From Siniperca chuatsi (taxonomy: Eukaryota > Chordata > Actinopteri > Centrarchiformes > Sinipercidae): a DNA stretch of 64,000 nt. Both the position numbers and the translations under genes were made by a program. The notes under the pieces were generated by a model. It made no database searches and was not told where the DNA came from. It saw only the letters and a list, made by a program, of their open reading frames with translations. Shown here piece after piece: positions 28,001-38,200 of the stretch. The stretch spans positions 19,206,429 to 19,270,428 of the forward strand of contig NC_058056.1 of NCBI RefSeq assembly GCF_020085105.1, written 5' to 3'. Each line of letters begins with the position of its first letter. Position 1 is the first letter of the stretch.

Positions 28001-31000
28001 GTCATCATTCAAATGATCAATTAATAGCCGGGGGCCAGCACGAACTAAAACAGGCCAGGTGAAAAAAAACATTGAATGGTGGAATTACCTGTAGCCAACT
28101 ACAACAGCTCACTTGTCAAATTCATTATAATCTACATTTCCATAGCAATAATTCCATCAGTACAACAATAGTCATGTTATAGGCAGTTTCTTTTTTTTTT
28201 TTTTTTTTTCAACAGAAATAATGTTTTCATACTTGAATTAATTCTAGACGTTTCTTCTTTGCCATGCTCCTGATTGATGTTAACACCAGGAAAATCACCT
28301 TCCCTTTAAAAGCCTACTAATAATGGGAATGCTGCAAGACTTTTAATGTGAAAATTCTGGTGGAAGTGTTGAGTTTCTTTCATGGTAGTTTAACATGGTT
28401 TGGGGGAAAAGGAAAGTGGAACATGTGACAGTATAAACACAGAAAACAAATGTACGTGATGCTTCCATAGTGTTTCCACAGTTTTTAAAGATCAAACAAT
28501 GTGAAGAATCCAGAGTGTGTAACCAGAGTGTACTTGAGCTTTCCCTTTTTAAACTCTGAAAGATAACCTCTCTTTTCCCCCTGCAGGCTGTGCAAGTATC
28601 CTCTGAGCAGCAGAGGTCAGAGGTCATGGCTCTGAAGGGTCAGGTGGAGCAGGAGAGGGTGGCCTGCAGCAACGTCAGACGGGAGCTTCAGATTGAACAG
28701 TCCCGCAGTGTGCTGCTGGAGAAACGCCTAGACGAAACCCAGAAGGAGTTAGAAGATGAACGCCAACTTTCTGCTCACCAACAAGAGCTCAGCTTGCAAG
28801 AAAAAACTCGTCTTGAGCGCCTTCTGACTGAAGCAGAATCTCGCTCAGCAGAAATTCACTCTAAGCTCACAGATGCTCACAGGAAGCTGGATGAAGAAAG
28901 AGACCGTTGCTCCAGGCAGGTGGATGAACTCACGAGCAGACACGAGGTGGATGCAGCCAGAGACCGGAAGTTCATCTCTGACATGCGCGCCCAGCTAGAG
29001 CAGGAGCGAAGGCAGGCGGAGGAGCTGGCAGCTGTGATGGACAAAGTCAGAGCGGAGCTAATGCAGAGCAGAAGGAAATGGGAAGAGGAGGACAGAACAA
29101 GGAGGGAGGAGCTACAGAGGGAGCAGGAGGCTGCCACCCGAAATCGCGTAGCTATGGAGACTTTGACGGAGCAGAAACGGGAAATCAGCCGCGCTTTAGA
29201 GGTGGAGCAAGGGCTGTCCAGACGCCAAGGGGTGGAACTGGCTGAGCTGAAGGAGAGACTGCGACTACTGAAGGACAAGGAGAGGGAGAGGGAGGAGCAG
29301 TGGGAGAGAGAGAGGAGGAAGGGGAGGCAAGAACAGATGGAGAGGGAGAGACGACAGGAGAGGACCAATAACAAACTGGTAAAATATCATCAACCTAGTT
29401 CTTATCCTTCTTTACTATACTCAATACTTTCACTAATTGAATGCTCTTATTTTATATATATTTAAGATCATTTTGGATACACACAAACACTGCCTTGTAA
29501 ACATTTCTGACTTTAGTGTGAGTTGGAGTTGTTGAGGCAACAGGACCAGCAGCGCATGCAGGAGCTGCAGCGCACTCTGGCAGAGCTGGAAAGAGAGGAG
29601 AGAGAGATGGCTGCTCAGAGGCTGTCCGGGCGAACCACAGAGCAGCAACACGAGGCTGCATCTTCACAGCAGCTCCAGAGTAAATTCCAGGCAGATGGCA
29701 CACAACAAAACCAGCAGGTACACAAGTCGTTATTACATTTAACTGCTAGGAAGAGTCCTGTAACAAGAGATTTGGCGAATGATATAGGCAATATAGTGAA
29801 TCCAGAACTTTTTAAAGAAAGTCACGTGCTAATATTTGACATCTTTATCAACATGCTATGCCACAGACCCCTGTACTTTCTTACTGTTGGATGCATGTAA
29901 TGCTGGTAATATAGGAATCTAAACTTACTGTACTGATTTATAAAATGAATCTTTTTTTTCTCACTGTAGATGCCGTCATCACTCAGTCTGTTGGAAAGGC
30001 TGTTGAAGGAGAACTCCGAGCTGACAGAGCAAGTGACATCACTGAGTCAGGAGAGAGCCACCCTCAAACATAGACTCGCCTGCCTGGAGCGACAGCTGCG
30101 GCGCATGGAGAATGAGCTCGCCAAGGTCACCACAGAAACTGAAAACAGACCCATCAATGATGTGACCAGCAACAGCAAGGTCAGTAGGAAGTGCATGCAC
30201 ATACTACTTTGGTGAATCCGAACTGTTTAATTACTATATGTTCACTTAACTGTAGAAATAGTATTGAAATGCAATGTTGGCCAATGTCACTAGACAAACT
30301 TGAACAGCTACTGTTATGCTGGTATAACACAACCGGTGTTTATTGGTTTGCAGGTGCAGCGTCTGTATGAGCGCTACCTGCGTGCTGAGAGCTTCAGGAA
30401 AGCTCTGGTGTACCAAAAACGTTACCTGCTGCTGCTGCTGGGAGGTTTCCAGGAGTGTGAGCAGGCCACACTGTGTCTCATCGCCCATATGGGGGCACGG
30501 CCGTCACCCCCACCCTCCTCCCAGCGCAGACCCCTCGGACGATTTAGGGCTGCTGTACGAGTTGTCATTGCTGTCTCACGGTAGGGAGCATACCAGGATG
30601 TAAGGATTTAAGAATTACCTTGGCCTTGTGTATGGATAAAACTGAACGCACGCTTTTTTTCAGAATGAAGTTCCTGACCAGAAAATGGCATAGAGCGATC
30701 AGAAGATTATCTGTATCTGGGACTGTCAATTGGCATGCTCCAGGTCAGCTCAGTGAACACGTTTTATGATAATATGCATCACTTAACCGTGTGTTAATGA
30801 GTGGGTGGATTTTTAATCTTAATGTCTCTTACAGGGCCTAAAGCTGAAGTTTTAAGGCAACAGCCGAGGTTAAATTATGACTCCCCACCAAACAGAGACA
30901 GTGCCGTCCACAGAGACACTGTGTCCGCTCTTGTTCCACCCACCAAATCACCCTTCAGGTTGCATAACAGGTTTGTGCTCCTCCTTAAGCAAAGACTAAT

Positions 31001-33048
31001 CAGCTTGAGAATGTGAGGCAGAAGACTTCACAAATATTTTAACGGAATTAAAGTTATTTTTCATCAATGTGCTTTCTTCTTTCCTCAGGTCACACTCCAG
31101 CAACAGTCTGGCCTCGGGGCATTCAGGAAGAACGTCTCAGGATCCAGAGCGATCCCTAACAGATTATATCCACCATCTAGAGAAAGTCCAGCAACGGTTG
31201 GTGGGAGCCAAGCAAGGTGAGCAGCATTAAGTAAATGTTGGGTGGAACGAGGTGAATTTCAGGACAAAAGATGGAGTTGAATCCACCAAGGTGGAGGATA
31301 TTTTAAAAGCTGTTATAAATTTGGTGCATGCGGGAAACACAGGGTGTAAGATCAACACAGGGTCCATTCATCGGTTAAAGGACTGGGGCACTTTCACATC
31401 CTGGCTTTGATTCATTGCACTCTGCTCAGAGTACTGCCTTGTACAACCAATCACTGATAAAATATCATAAACACAAACATGTAGGGTTTACAGTTTGCCA
31501 TAGAGCAGTGTGCTGTTAGGTTAGAAATTACACTGGTGATGGTACCCACAAATTTCAAGGCATCCCACTCTGCCAAATTATCAAGCCTTAATGGAATAGT
31601 AGCAAGTGATATCACACTGGGAGATGTTACAAGGCACTGGGTTTATGTTTTATAGCTCTTATGCCAAGATCAAACTACACAATATCAACTACACAAAATC
31701 AATGGCCAGAATGGAAAAGAGGGTCAGGTGCAACAGTCTAGTTTTATCCCTTTTTAGTGTCATAGCAGAAGACGACCAAGCCAAAGCAGCATCTGGGACT
31801 CCTCACAATGTCCCAGACTAGCATTTTAGAACAGCAACTTCTACATTGTGCTCCATGACATCGCCCCATAGGAGCACAGACCACTTTTCTGTGAACAACT
31901 CTAAACATGGCAAAGTGAGGAATTATGTATTTTACTATCACCCTTGAGCAAAGAGCCTGGTTCACGGCCATTCATAAAACTGTAATTACATACATAAACA
32001 TTCGTTGGTGGTGCTGTGAGGTGGAACAGTGAAATTGTTACCTGGCACCTTACCCATTACCTCTGTATGTCATGCAAGTTGAGAAAGACTGCGAGCTATG
32101 ACAGGTTGAGGTCCAACATGTAGTTTACCATGTCTCTCAGCCACGTCACGGCAAGAATGTATGACTGATTGCCTAATCTGACACAATGACTGTATCAAAA
32201 GACAAAAATATTGTGTAGTCTGATCTCAGCATTAGATGCGTGTCTCCTAATTTGGTTGCTCGTTTTCCAGGAAGTGTTAAACCCATTCATCTGAGAAATG
32301 CACACAGAAAATGCGCTGCTGGTTAGAGTTCAGTACAAGACAAGTAATTCTGATTTTGTGATGGGCGGCCAACACTTCCTGCAAAACATGTTATTAAATT
32401 CCACAAAACCTGTGTGCTCTATCATCTTCCAACCTAGTAAGCAAGACTCATTTAGCCCTGCCCCCTAAAGAGGAAAGGAGGATACAGTCAGCCTGTTCCC
32501 CTGATATGATTGGTTATCGGCAGCGCTGGCTGCAGGAGAATAGGACGTGGCTGTACCTGAGCTGTTTGTCACCCCTTTACCTGAATGGTCCAGGTGAGTG
32601 TGAGTGTACCATACTCACTCCGCCAAACAATATAGCAGCATAATGCACCGCTCAGGATGGGTGCTGACCTGTCATCAGTCACTGAGTGCAATAGATTAGA
32701 GGTGGTAACATGGGTCTGAAACATACATGCTCTGCAGGTTTCAGATCCTCCTATGTTGATGTTTGATGTTGTTGAACTTTACTACTGACTTTCTGTAACA
32801 TCTTTAATGTTCTGTTACCCAAGTTGCAGCCAGTTGGATTCTGGCTTTGGTAAAGATATGTGTTTACTCAACTCAGACCATCACCGTTTTTGTTTTGTTT
32901 TTTACTTACGATAGCTTATTTATGTTTCTAAACTTTGCACACACACAAAAAGGATGCAATCCATGTTGTCTGATATTTTGGTTTTGTTTGTGTGTCCTAA
33001 TCAGGTTCGTCCGTTCTCCAGCCCGACCCGAAGTTGTTCGACCACTGA
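326..33048 (+). CDS. pcnt: pericentrin, partial (N-terminal exons upstream of window)
   Basis: Giant coiled-coil scaffold of the pericentriolar material; it anchors gamma-tubulin complexes and other partners at centrosomes and spindle poles. About 59 exons can be chained in one frame, giving 12,375 coding bases (about 4,124 residues). The protein is Glu/Lys/Gln/Leu-rich with heptads almost throughout. Identification as pericentrin rather than its paralogue AKAP9 rests on segments I recall from PCNT: LEALRLSLTN (exon at 5005), the WTQLESMRTSRQEL region (6548 onwards), LHEVSDSQDGDS (21711 exon) and a PACT domain with CLIAHMG. The part in this window is already longer than the whole human protein (3,336 aa as I recall). 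No start codon is in the window; the first visible exon opens in phase 0. Exon tables are given in separate entries. Weak points are the donor near 7946, the microexon at 19317 and the two last exons. Confidence 0.93.
4585..4637 (+). repeat. (CA)n microsatellite
   Basis: About 26 CA units, starting 20 bases after the donor of the pcnt exon 4422-4565. Confidence 0.95.
8410..9668 (-). mobile_element. 5'-truncated RTE-like LINE relic, reverse transcriptase part
   Basis: On the minus strand a non-LTR retrotransposon reverse transcriptase can be read from about 9666 down to about 8410, inside the pcnt intron 8360-9697. Visible motifs in order are PIFKNKGDVQSCGNYRGIK, VFVDLEKAYDRVPRE (catalytic block A), GLHQGSALSPFLFALVMD, FADD (the F/Y-A-D-D catalytic box), FKYLGSTVQ and, near the end, RLRWFGHVQRRD. 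The endonuclease part and the 3' UTR are absent. The frame is broken by two TAG codons (minus-strand codons at 9152-9150 and 9077-9075), both where related elements have Trp. The style matches the RTE clade as I recall it. It is dead and in antisense orientation to the host gene. Confidence 0.85.
12317..12650 (+). repeat. dispersed repeat family 2, copy A
   Basis: It opens tagggctgggcaatatgaca and contains taccatgacacaatatactg and the later stretch ttattgtatcgataagttgt. The opening and the 'ata' rich body resemble a common teleost 'ggctgggcgatatg' repeat. A second, shorter relative is at 43560-43655. It lies in the pcnt intron 12170-12902. Confidence 0.5.
13008..13046 (+). repeat. (GT)n microsatellite that contains a splice donor
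   Basis: About 19 GT units that begin directly at the donor of the pcnt exon 12903-13007, so the donor GT is the first unit of the tract. Confidence 0.95.
14332..14384 (+). repeat. (CA)n microsatellite
   Basis: About 26 CA units with one 'cata' interruption, starting about 7 bases after the donor of the pcnt exon 14179-14325. Confidence 0.95.
14474..14812 (+). repeat. dispersed repeat family 1, copy A
   Basis: The sequence begins with attagttgattaatcgatta and continues with caagcaaaaatgcctaaaat and ttgctgcatttcttcatctt, the same order of landmarks as the copies at 24650 and 36156. A (GA)-rich tract has expanded inside it at 14639-14692. It resembles the non-autonomous DNA-transposon repeats common in teleosts. 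It lies in the pcnt intron 14326-15922. Confidence 0.6.
14639..14692 (+). repeat. GA-rich simple repeat
   Basis: A purine tract of gagaggg-type units inside the repeat copy at 14474-14812. Confidence 0.9.
15049..15136 (+). repeat. (CA)44 microsatellite
   Basis: An uninterrupted run of 44 CA units (88 bp), the longest in the window, in the pcnt intron 14326-15922. Its length and purity predict high length polymorphism. Confidence 0.97.
20780..21385 (+). mobile_element. L1-like LINE relic, ORF2 C-terminal end
   Basis: In the pcnt intron 20655-21414, + strand, the translated pieces FHIFWSCPSVVPFWTEIHSI (from about 20830) and, in another frame, SIDEWIYHIYVKERITYNLR then KWTKWIIYVSS (about 21043-21160) match the C-terminal end of fish L1-type ORF2 proteins as I recall them. 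Stops and at least one frameshift separate them. A T-rich, A-ending 3' tail follows to about 21380. This is a heavily 5'-truncated, decayed insertion in the same orientation as pcnt. Confidence 0.7.
24650..24947 (+). repeat. dispersed repeat family 1, copy B
   Basis: It shares with the copy at 36156 the blocks 'tgctgcttttctc', 'gagtatctttt-ggtttgga' and 'ggctctggga', and it ends in the attaat-rich tail typical of this family (gtagattaattgataat). It lies in a pcnt intron, same orientation as copies A and C. Confidence 0.65.
25043..25084 (+). repeat. poly(T) tract, 42 bases
   Basis: An uninterrupted T run 71 bases before the acceptor of the 48-bp pcnt exon 25156-25203. It may be the reverse of a retroposon poly(A) tail or an enlarged pyrimidine tract. 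Confidence 0.9.
26045..26155. repeat. palindromic MITE-like element
   Basis: Two 25-bp inverted arms, 26045-26069 (agtgctacgtcaaggcaact...) and 26131-26155, match at 24 of 25 positions and enclose a 61-bp spacer. The whole unit would fold into one long hairpin. It lies in the pcnt intron 25968-26432. The single mismatch suggests a fairly recent or selected structure. Confidence 0.75.
26196..26330 (+). repeat. probable DNA-transposon fragment ('cagggttcccacaggtcctt')
   Basis: It opens cagggttcccacaggtcctt and repeats the phrase 'ccttgaaagtttt/tg' internally. It resembles a widespread fish non-autonomous DNA element with a cagggttccc start. I could not find its partner terminus in the window. 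Confidence 0.35.
30354..30743 (+). other. pcnt: PACT centrosome-targeting domain of pericentrin
   Basis: Exons 30354-30580 and 30664-30743 encode the pericentrin/AKAP450 C-terminal targeting (PACT) domain. The visible core reads RYLRAESFRKALVYQKRY followed by LLLLLGGFQECEQATLCLIA and, across the splice junction, FRAAVRVVIAVSRMKFL. This domain is sufficient for centrosome targeting in known homologues, and the same segment overlaps the calmodulin-binding region. All core residues look intact, so the gene is expected to be functional. CLIAHMG matches pericentrin better than AKAP9, which as I recall it has a longer Arg-Pro-Lys-Gly-Phe-Thr linker after the glycine. Confidence 0.93.
32438..33048 (+). 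other. pcnt: pcnt proposed last two coding exons
   Basis: The exon 31089-31216 ends in phase 1. Two candidate exons keep that phase: 32438-32593 (acceptor after a pyrimidine-rich tract ending cctag, donor gtgagt, open for 52 codons) and 33005-33048 (acceptor taatcag), which runs to a TGA at 33046-33048. They would add about 66 residues after the DPERSLTDYIHHLE motif, ending in LQPDPKLFDH. A shorter alternative uses an acceptor just before 32272 and stops with TAG after about 18 codons. No protein I recall resembles this extension, so it rests on splice sites, phase and an open frame only. Confidence 0.5.
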
Positions 33049-33720
33049 AAGAATGGATGCCTGCATATCGTTCCAAAACTGTCCATGCCTTATATACCCA
33101 TGTAGAAAGGAATATCACACGTGTTGAATTATTTAATGACATGTGATTTTTATGAGCACATAAATTATTTTCTAATATTTTCTATTGTAATTTTGCCCCA
33201 TCTCTGTATTTTGAAGGTCACTCTTGAGATATTGCAAGAACAAATGTTTTTGATGATTTTAAAAAGTGCTGTTCGTTATTTTTCTAATATTTTTACTTTT
33301 TGTGCTACTGTATGTAAATAGGACGAATGTTCATTGTACATGTGTCCAAATTTGCACTGGTTTTATACTGGAAATCCATGATCAACAGAGCTAGTGAGTT
33401 CATTATTGCATAAAGGTGAACCATGTGTTTTTTTGTATTATCTATGTTTTTACCATAAAGTTGATAAATATTTTAAATGTGTGCTTACAAACCAAACAGA
33501 CTGGGTTTATTTTGTGGTAGCTCTCATAATTTAAGTATATCCTGGGGTATGTCATTTTTGCAAAATGAAAGTTCCTCAAGAAACAATCCATATTAGATGT
33601 TTTATTGTGACCTTAATACTGGATAACCTCTTTGAACATAAATTCTCTTTTAATACAATAACAAGAACACAGAACTGTAGAACAAAATAACAGACAATAA
33701 ACAATGTACAGGCTCCTTTT
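33049..33720 (+). other. pcnt: pcnt 3' untranslated region (probable)
   Basis: AT-rich, non-coding sequence follows the proposed stop codon. A canonical AATAAA is at 33696-33701, with weaker variants (gataaa) near 33463. No open frame of note is present. The end is inferred, not proven. Confidence 0.45.
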
Positions 33721-35223
33721 AAAGCCGTCACAGGCAGGTAGAGGATGATTATTGAGAACAGACTTTCAAATATAGATATTTAGACTAACAAAACATCAGT
33801 GGGATTAGGAACGTTGTGTCTTGCATTAATGACATTTCACTTTTAACTTTCCAGTCCAGATTTAAACAATATTGGGGTTTTTTTCTCTCTACATTTTTGT
33901 CTTAATATAACAATTAAATTCTTGGCTCCTCTATATAAGTTGTCTAAATGATTTTGTAATTCTGTTAGCGTAAAGTGACTCGTGATTATTCAGACCTTGG
34001 CTTATTTCCCTTCAAACTTGACTTACTATAATTTTGCGGGTTCACACCTAAAGTCCCTGAACCGAACCAATGCGAGGATGATCTGTTGCTTCCAACTAGT
34101 CCGGTTTGCGTTAACAAAGGCAAAACTCAAACGGTCCTGAAATTGTAAACAGCCATGTGGTGGAAATGTCGTTTGATTACTGGTCATACAGAGTGCGGGT
34201 AAAAAGACAACAACCCCCTCCAAATTTCCACCTGGATATCGCACATCATGGAGCACCGTCAGGTTCTGTTCATGTTGATCTGGAGCGCATATCAGCACTA
34301 ATGTAATGATGCAGGCATTTCGAGGAAGAGACTGCCATCAGACGGTCTTATCACAGAAGACGGCTGGCTCTGATGAGATCCTACCACGTCTTGTTTGCAT
34401 TTGCCTTGCAAAGTGGACCAGTGAGGTAAGTGGGCCACATTTGCAAATATGCAAAAGTCACAGTTTTGTCATTTTGCTAGCAAACGCGCTACTAGTTCAC
34501 CAGTCACCAAAACGTTTTTTAACCAATAAAATTACACATACAATGGTACGCTTCCTGTGATTGGTTGGAATGGTGTTCAAGCCAGAAGTGAACCAGAGTT
34601 CACTTGACAGCGGTCCGAGACTTGTTTGGTCCGCACCAGAGTTCGAGTCCGGCGTTCCACCGACCCAAGCGAACCGCACCAAGGGGGTAAACGCTCCAGG
34701 GTTCGGTTCAAACGGACTAAACAAGACTGGTGTGAACCCGCCCTTAATTTACTTTTCTAAAATTATGAGATCGGTGAAAATTTTGACTTTGTATTAAATC
34801 ATAATTTTAATCTAGAAAGTCATATTTCAGATTTATGTAATAAAGAATTGACATCTGAGCAGCTCAGCAGCAGCAGCAGCCAATGATAGTCTGATCTGCC
34901 ACTTTTGCTCTTTACCTTCTCGGTTCGTTCGTTTATGAAGTCGGCAGAAGCCGCTTGTGGTCGGTCTTCCATTTCTTGCTTCCATTCCAATTGTACTCTA
35001 GAACCCCGCCCACGCGTTTTTCAAATAAAACGTTCGCACTACGTGAAACATCAACACTGAATGACGCACATCCTTCGCATCGCAGTCCACTGCCGCTAAT
35101 GCTAACGCTAAGCTAAGTCAATGACAGACTGTGTCGTAGATCGTTGTTTGACATCTTATCTTTGGTGAGACAGTCCTGGCCCGCGTAGAAGACCCCGTTA
35201 CAATTTTCTCGTATTTGTCTGGG
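33721..35223 (+). other. pcnt-senp2 intergenic region with senp2 promoter
   Basis: Apart from the MITE-like element at 34034-34744 it holds the senp2 5' flank. A GC box (ccccgcccac) is at 35004-35013 and the sequence from about 34910 on is richer in CpG than its surroundings. No TATA box is evident. The transcription start is probably between 35010 and 35200. Confidence 0.5.
34034..34744. repeat. MITE-like element with terminal inverted repeats
   Basis: The left end reads tgcgggttcacacc and the right end ggtgtgaacccgccctta, a perfect inverted match over 13 bases (gcgggttcacacc). A second inverted block, gaaccgaacc (near 34069) against ggttcggttc (near 34700), lies just inside. The interior of about 700 bp has no convincing protein. 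It sits between pcnt and senp2 and nearly fills that intergenic gap. Confidence 0.65.
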
Positions 35224-38200
35224 ATGTATGGATGGATAGTTGACGGAATCTCGTCGCTGTTTGAGCCCGTTACGGGGCAAAATCCCACCGAGTGGCCCGG
35301 GAAAGGTAACGTTAGCGAGGAGATACCCACGCGACCTGGCGTGAAAACGGGAGCACAGCGGCAGGAGAACCACGGCAGACCGGCTAAGCGGAACTACCAG
35401 AGGTCGGTTGTTGAAGATAAAGACTAGTTTTGTAGTCTATGTAGGTGTTCACTAATAATAGTTTAACTCTCGGTACACTGTTACACTCCCCTGTTATTTA
35501 ATTGTTTGGGTAACGTTATCTAAAGCAGTCAATCGATAACTTAACCAATGAGGTTAACATTAGTGGATAAAAGTAATCTAACCAGCTAACGTTAGCTAAC
35601 TAACGATAAGTTAATGCTATGACCTGTGCGAACAATCGGTAACATAAAATAGTGATGTGACATTAGCTTAGATATTGTCTGGTATTGTAGGTACGTTATG
35701 GTAATATTTGCACACTGCTAGCTTAAACATTTCCTTTCTGTCATACAGACATTTCGGTTCATTGATAAACTCTCCTCAGCATAACGTTACCTTAAACGTC
35801 CATGTAAAAAATATTAGTTTGTTTTATGTTTTTTAAGGGACCAACAGCCACCCAATGTAATGTTCCGGCTAACCCAACTCACATGTATTACCATGTACAC
35901 TCCTACACCTAGCTAAAACTAATGCACTCTACTATAACAGCCCTGTAATAAATCCTACCTCCATAAAGGTTATAATGTTCAGTTTTTGTTAAACCTGAGA
36001 GATCTTGATTTAACTTTCTTGTAATCTGGAAGGCAGGTGTCCATAGTTCATGGTACAGTTGAAATGTATTGTGTATTGTAGAGAGATGTTTTAAATATTA
36101 TGTCACCCCCATTTATATCAGTGAGGTATAACAATATTTGATATATATATTTTTTAGAGCTGAAATGGTTAGTCAATTCATCTATTACTTGATTTACAAA
36201 AAAATAATTGCCAACTATTTTAATCATTGACTAATTTCTCAAAAGTGAGGATTTGCTGCTTTTCTCAGTTTTTATATAATCGAAACTGAATATCTTTGGG
36301 GTTTGGATTGTTGATCAGACAAAACAAGATGTTTGAAGATGTCACCATGGACTCTGGGAATCTACGATGGGCATTTTTCACAATTTTCTTACATTTTACA
36401 AATTGTTGTACTACATAGACTTGGCAGCTTATTCGATAATAAAGTAGTAGTTGTAGCCTGAATATTTTGTTCACCCCATTTATATGAATATGGGCAGACT
36501 AAATAGTAGAAACACCTCTCAGTATAATGCAATACACTTCAACACAACCACAAACTACATCCTCCAAAATGACCATAAAGTTGAATCAACACCTCTCTAA
36601 AACAGTTTAAACAAAAAGTGAACATTATAACCTTCATGGAGGCAGGATATATTAGCGAACTGTTGTATTAAACTGAATACAGTTTTAGGCAAGTGTACCT
36701 AAAGAACAGCCAACTTAATAATCATGATATATGAGAGGCACAAACTGAAACTAACCCCAATGTGTCATCACACTGTTGATATTATTGTTGTTAGTTATCA
36801 CTCATCTAGAAGCTTCTTTTTCCTGTTACAGTGTTGATGTTGCAGACAGTGTTTGCCAGAGTGACCAAGTAGAAGTGAAAAGACGCAGACGAGGTTTGTT
36901 TTAAAATAAAATAATAAATTCAAAAAGTCTCCCACAAATGAAGATGGCTGTTGATTTTGTGGTGTTCTGTGTGTCAGATGTAGTCATTAGCTTTGTCAAG
37001 AAGACTGTGGCCGGGGTAACAGGTCTGCTCAGGCTGCGGAACCCGCTGACGACCAGGTGTGAGAAGCCCAGACATTATGAAGAGACACAGGTGTGTGCTC
37101 CAACTCCCACCATCAGACATGTTCATGTGAAGTTTGATACAAGGGAATTACAGTTTGATCCACACAGATGCACAACACACTTGTCTTGTAAATATCATTG
37201 GTCCTGTTGAGACTTGGTACTTAAATGCTTCATGTGTGATCTGACCACAAGGGAACAGTTCTAAATATGTGTTACATCCAAAGAGCACCGAGGACACATT
37301 TGGGAATGTTACTACAATTTGTGCATAGTGTAGCATGAACACAATTGACGTTTTTAACGATCCACCCACTCACCTTTTGTACTTTGCATCTACTAAAATA
37401 AACCTACAAAAATATATGTGGATACAGTTGATTTGCCTCCACCAAACAACCCAGGCAAGGTTTTGAAGGCTATACTTAAGGCAAGACATGAAACATTTCA
37501 TCCTCTTGTCTCTTTATTTCCTTTTCTGCAGTGAGATTGTGCAAATTCCTAAATGTAATATCAAATGTGAACAGAGAGGAAAAATCTGATCACAAGTGGT
37601 TAATTTAGTTGCATTTGAGACATTCTGATGACGTGTGAACTGTAAGATCAGGAAGTAAGCACAGCTTAAGTTTGGTGCTCTGGTGTTACATTTGTGATTT
37701 GTATTCTCCATCTTTAATTACCTTGCATTTCCTCTGTTGATCTAGCATGTTACTCTGATGGGGATAGATGAACTCCACACCTCATGGCTGAACAGTACTG
37801 AGTGGAGAATGAGTAAGTGAGGACAGTTATTACTGCAGGAAAAGAATGATCTCTTGACTGTTTGTCACTTTGTCTCATCCACACTGTTTACTGTGTAGTC
37901 CTCTCATCCTTATCCCCATCATCATTTGGTCTATTTTTGTTCTTTCTCCGCAGATAAACCAGTGGGTGGAGTGAATGAGAGGGGCGGGAAGAATCTCTTT
38001 CAGAGCTCCTCACCTCCTTTAATGAGGAAATACAGGCAAGTTGTCCACTGTCACGATCCAGTTCCCTCCACTCACCCAGTTCGCTGTAAATATACCTATA
38101 GGACTGCATAACCATCAGTATCACCTTTTTGACAATGCTTGCTAATGTACATGATCTTTCTGAATCCAGTGGGGCAGGGCTGTCTGCAGGGCTCCCCGAC

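Larger units (their letters stand above)
21415..31216 (+). other. pcnt: pcnt coding exons, block 3 (18 exons)
   Basis: Exons: 21415-21594, 21711-22736, 23804-23974 (or to 23977), 24145-24334, 25156-25203, 25395-25729, 25865-25967, 26433-26605, 26696-26971, 27193-27350, 27862-27991, 28587-29378, 29517-29717, 29970-30179, 30354-30580, 30664-30743, 30835-30970, 31089-31216. The 1,026-bp exon at 21711 is the longest of the gene. The 48-bp exon at 25156 is in phase 1 on both sides and would be cassette-like. Exons 25395-25967 encode a Ser/Pro-rich non-coiled stretch (for example PSPLGSTSSLSAPEW). Exon 28587 is an almost pure charged coiled coil. Exons 30354-30743 encode the PACT core, and 31089-31216 encodes the conserved DPERSLTDYIHHLE tail. 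Confidence 0.86.

Noticed and set aside
28877-29374. Minus-strand Ser/Leu-rich frame of 165 codons
   Set aside because: It is the shadow of the GAG/AGG-rich coiled-coil exon 28587-29378 of pcnt.
326-33048. AKAP9 (AKAP450) instead of pericentrin
   Set aside because: PACT is shared, but the segments LEALRLSLTN, WTQLESMRTSRQEL and LHEVSDSQDGDS fit pericentrin.
32847-33146. Open frame of 99 codons at the end of pcnt
   Set aside because: It reads across the acceptor at 33004 in a different frame from the phase-matched exon.
34026-34298. Minus-strand frame of 90 codons
   Set aside because: It lies inside the MITE-like element and resembles no protein I know; chance frame.
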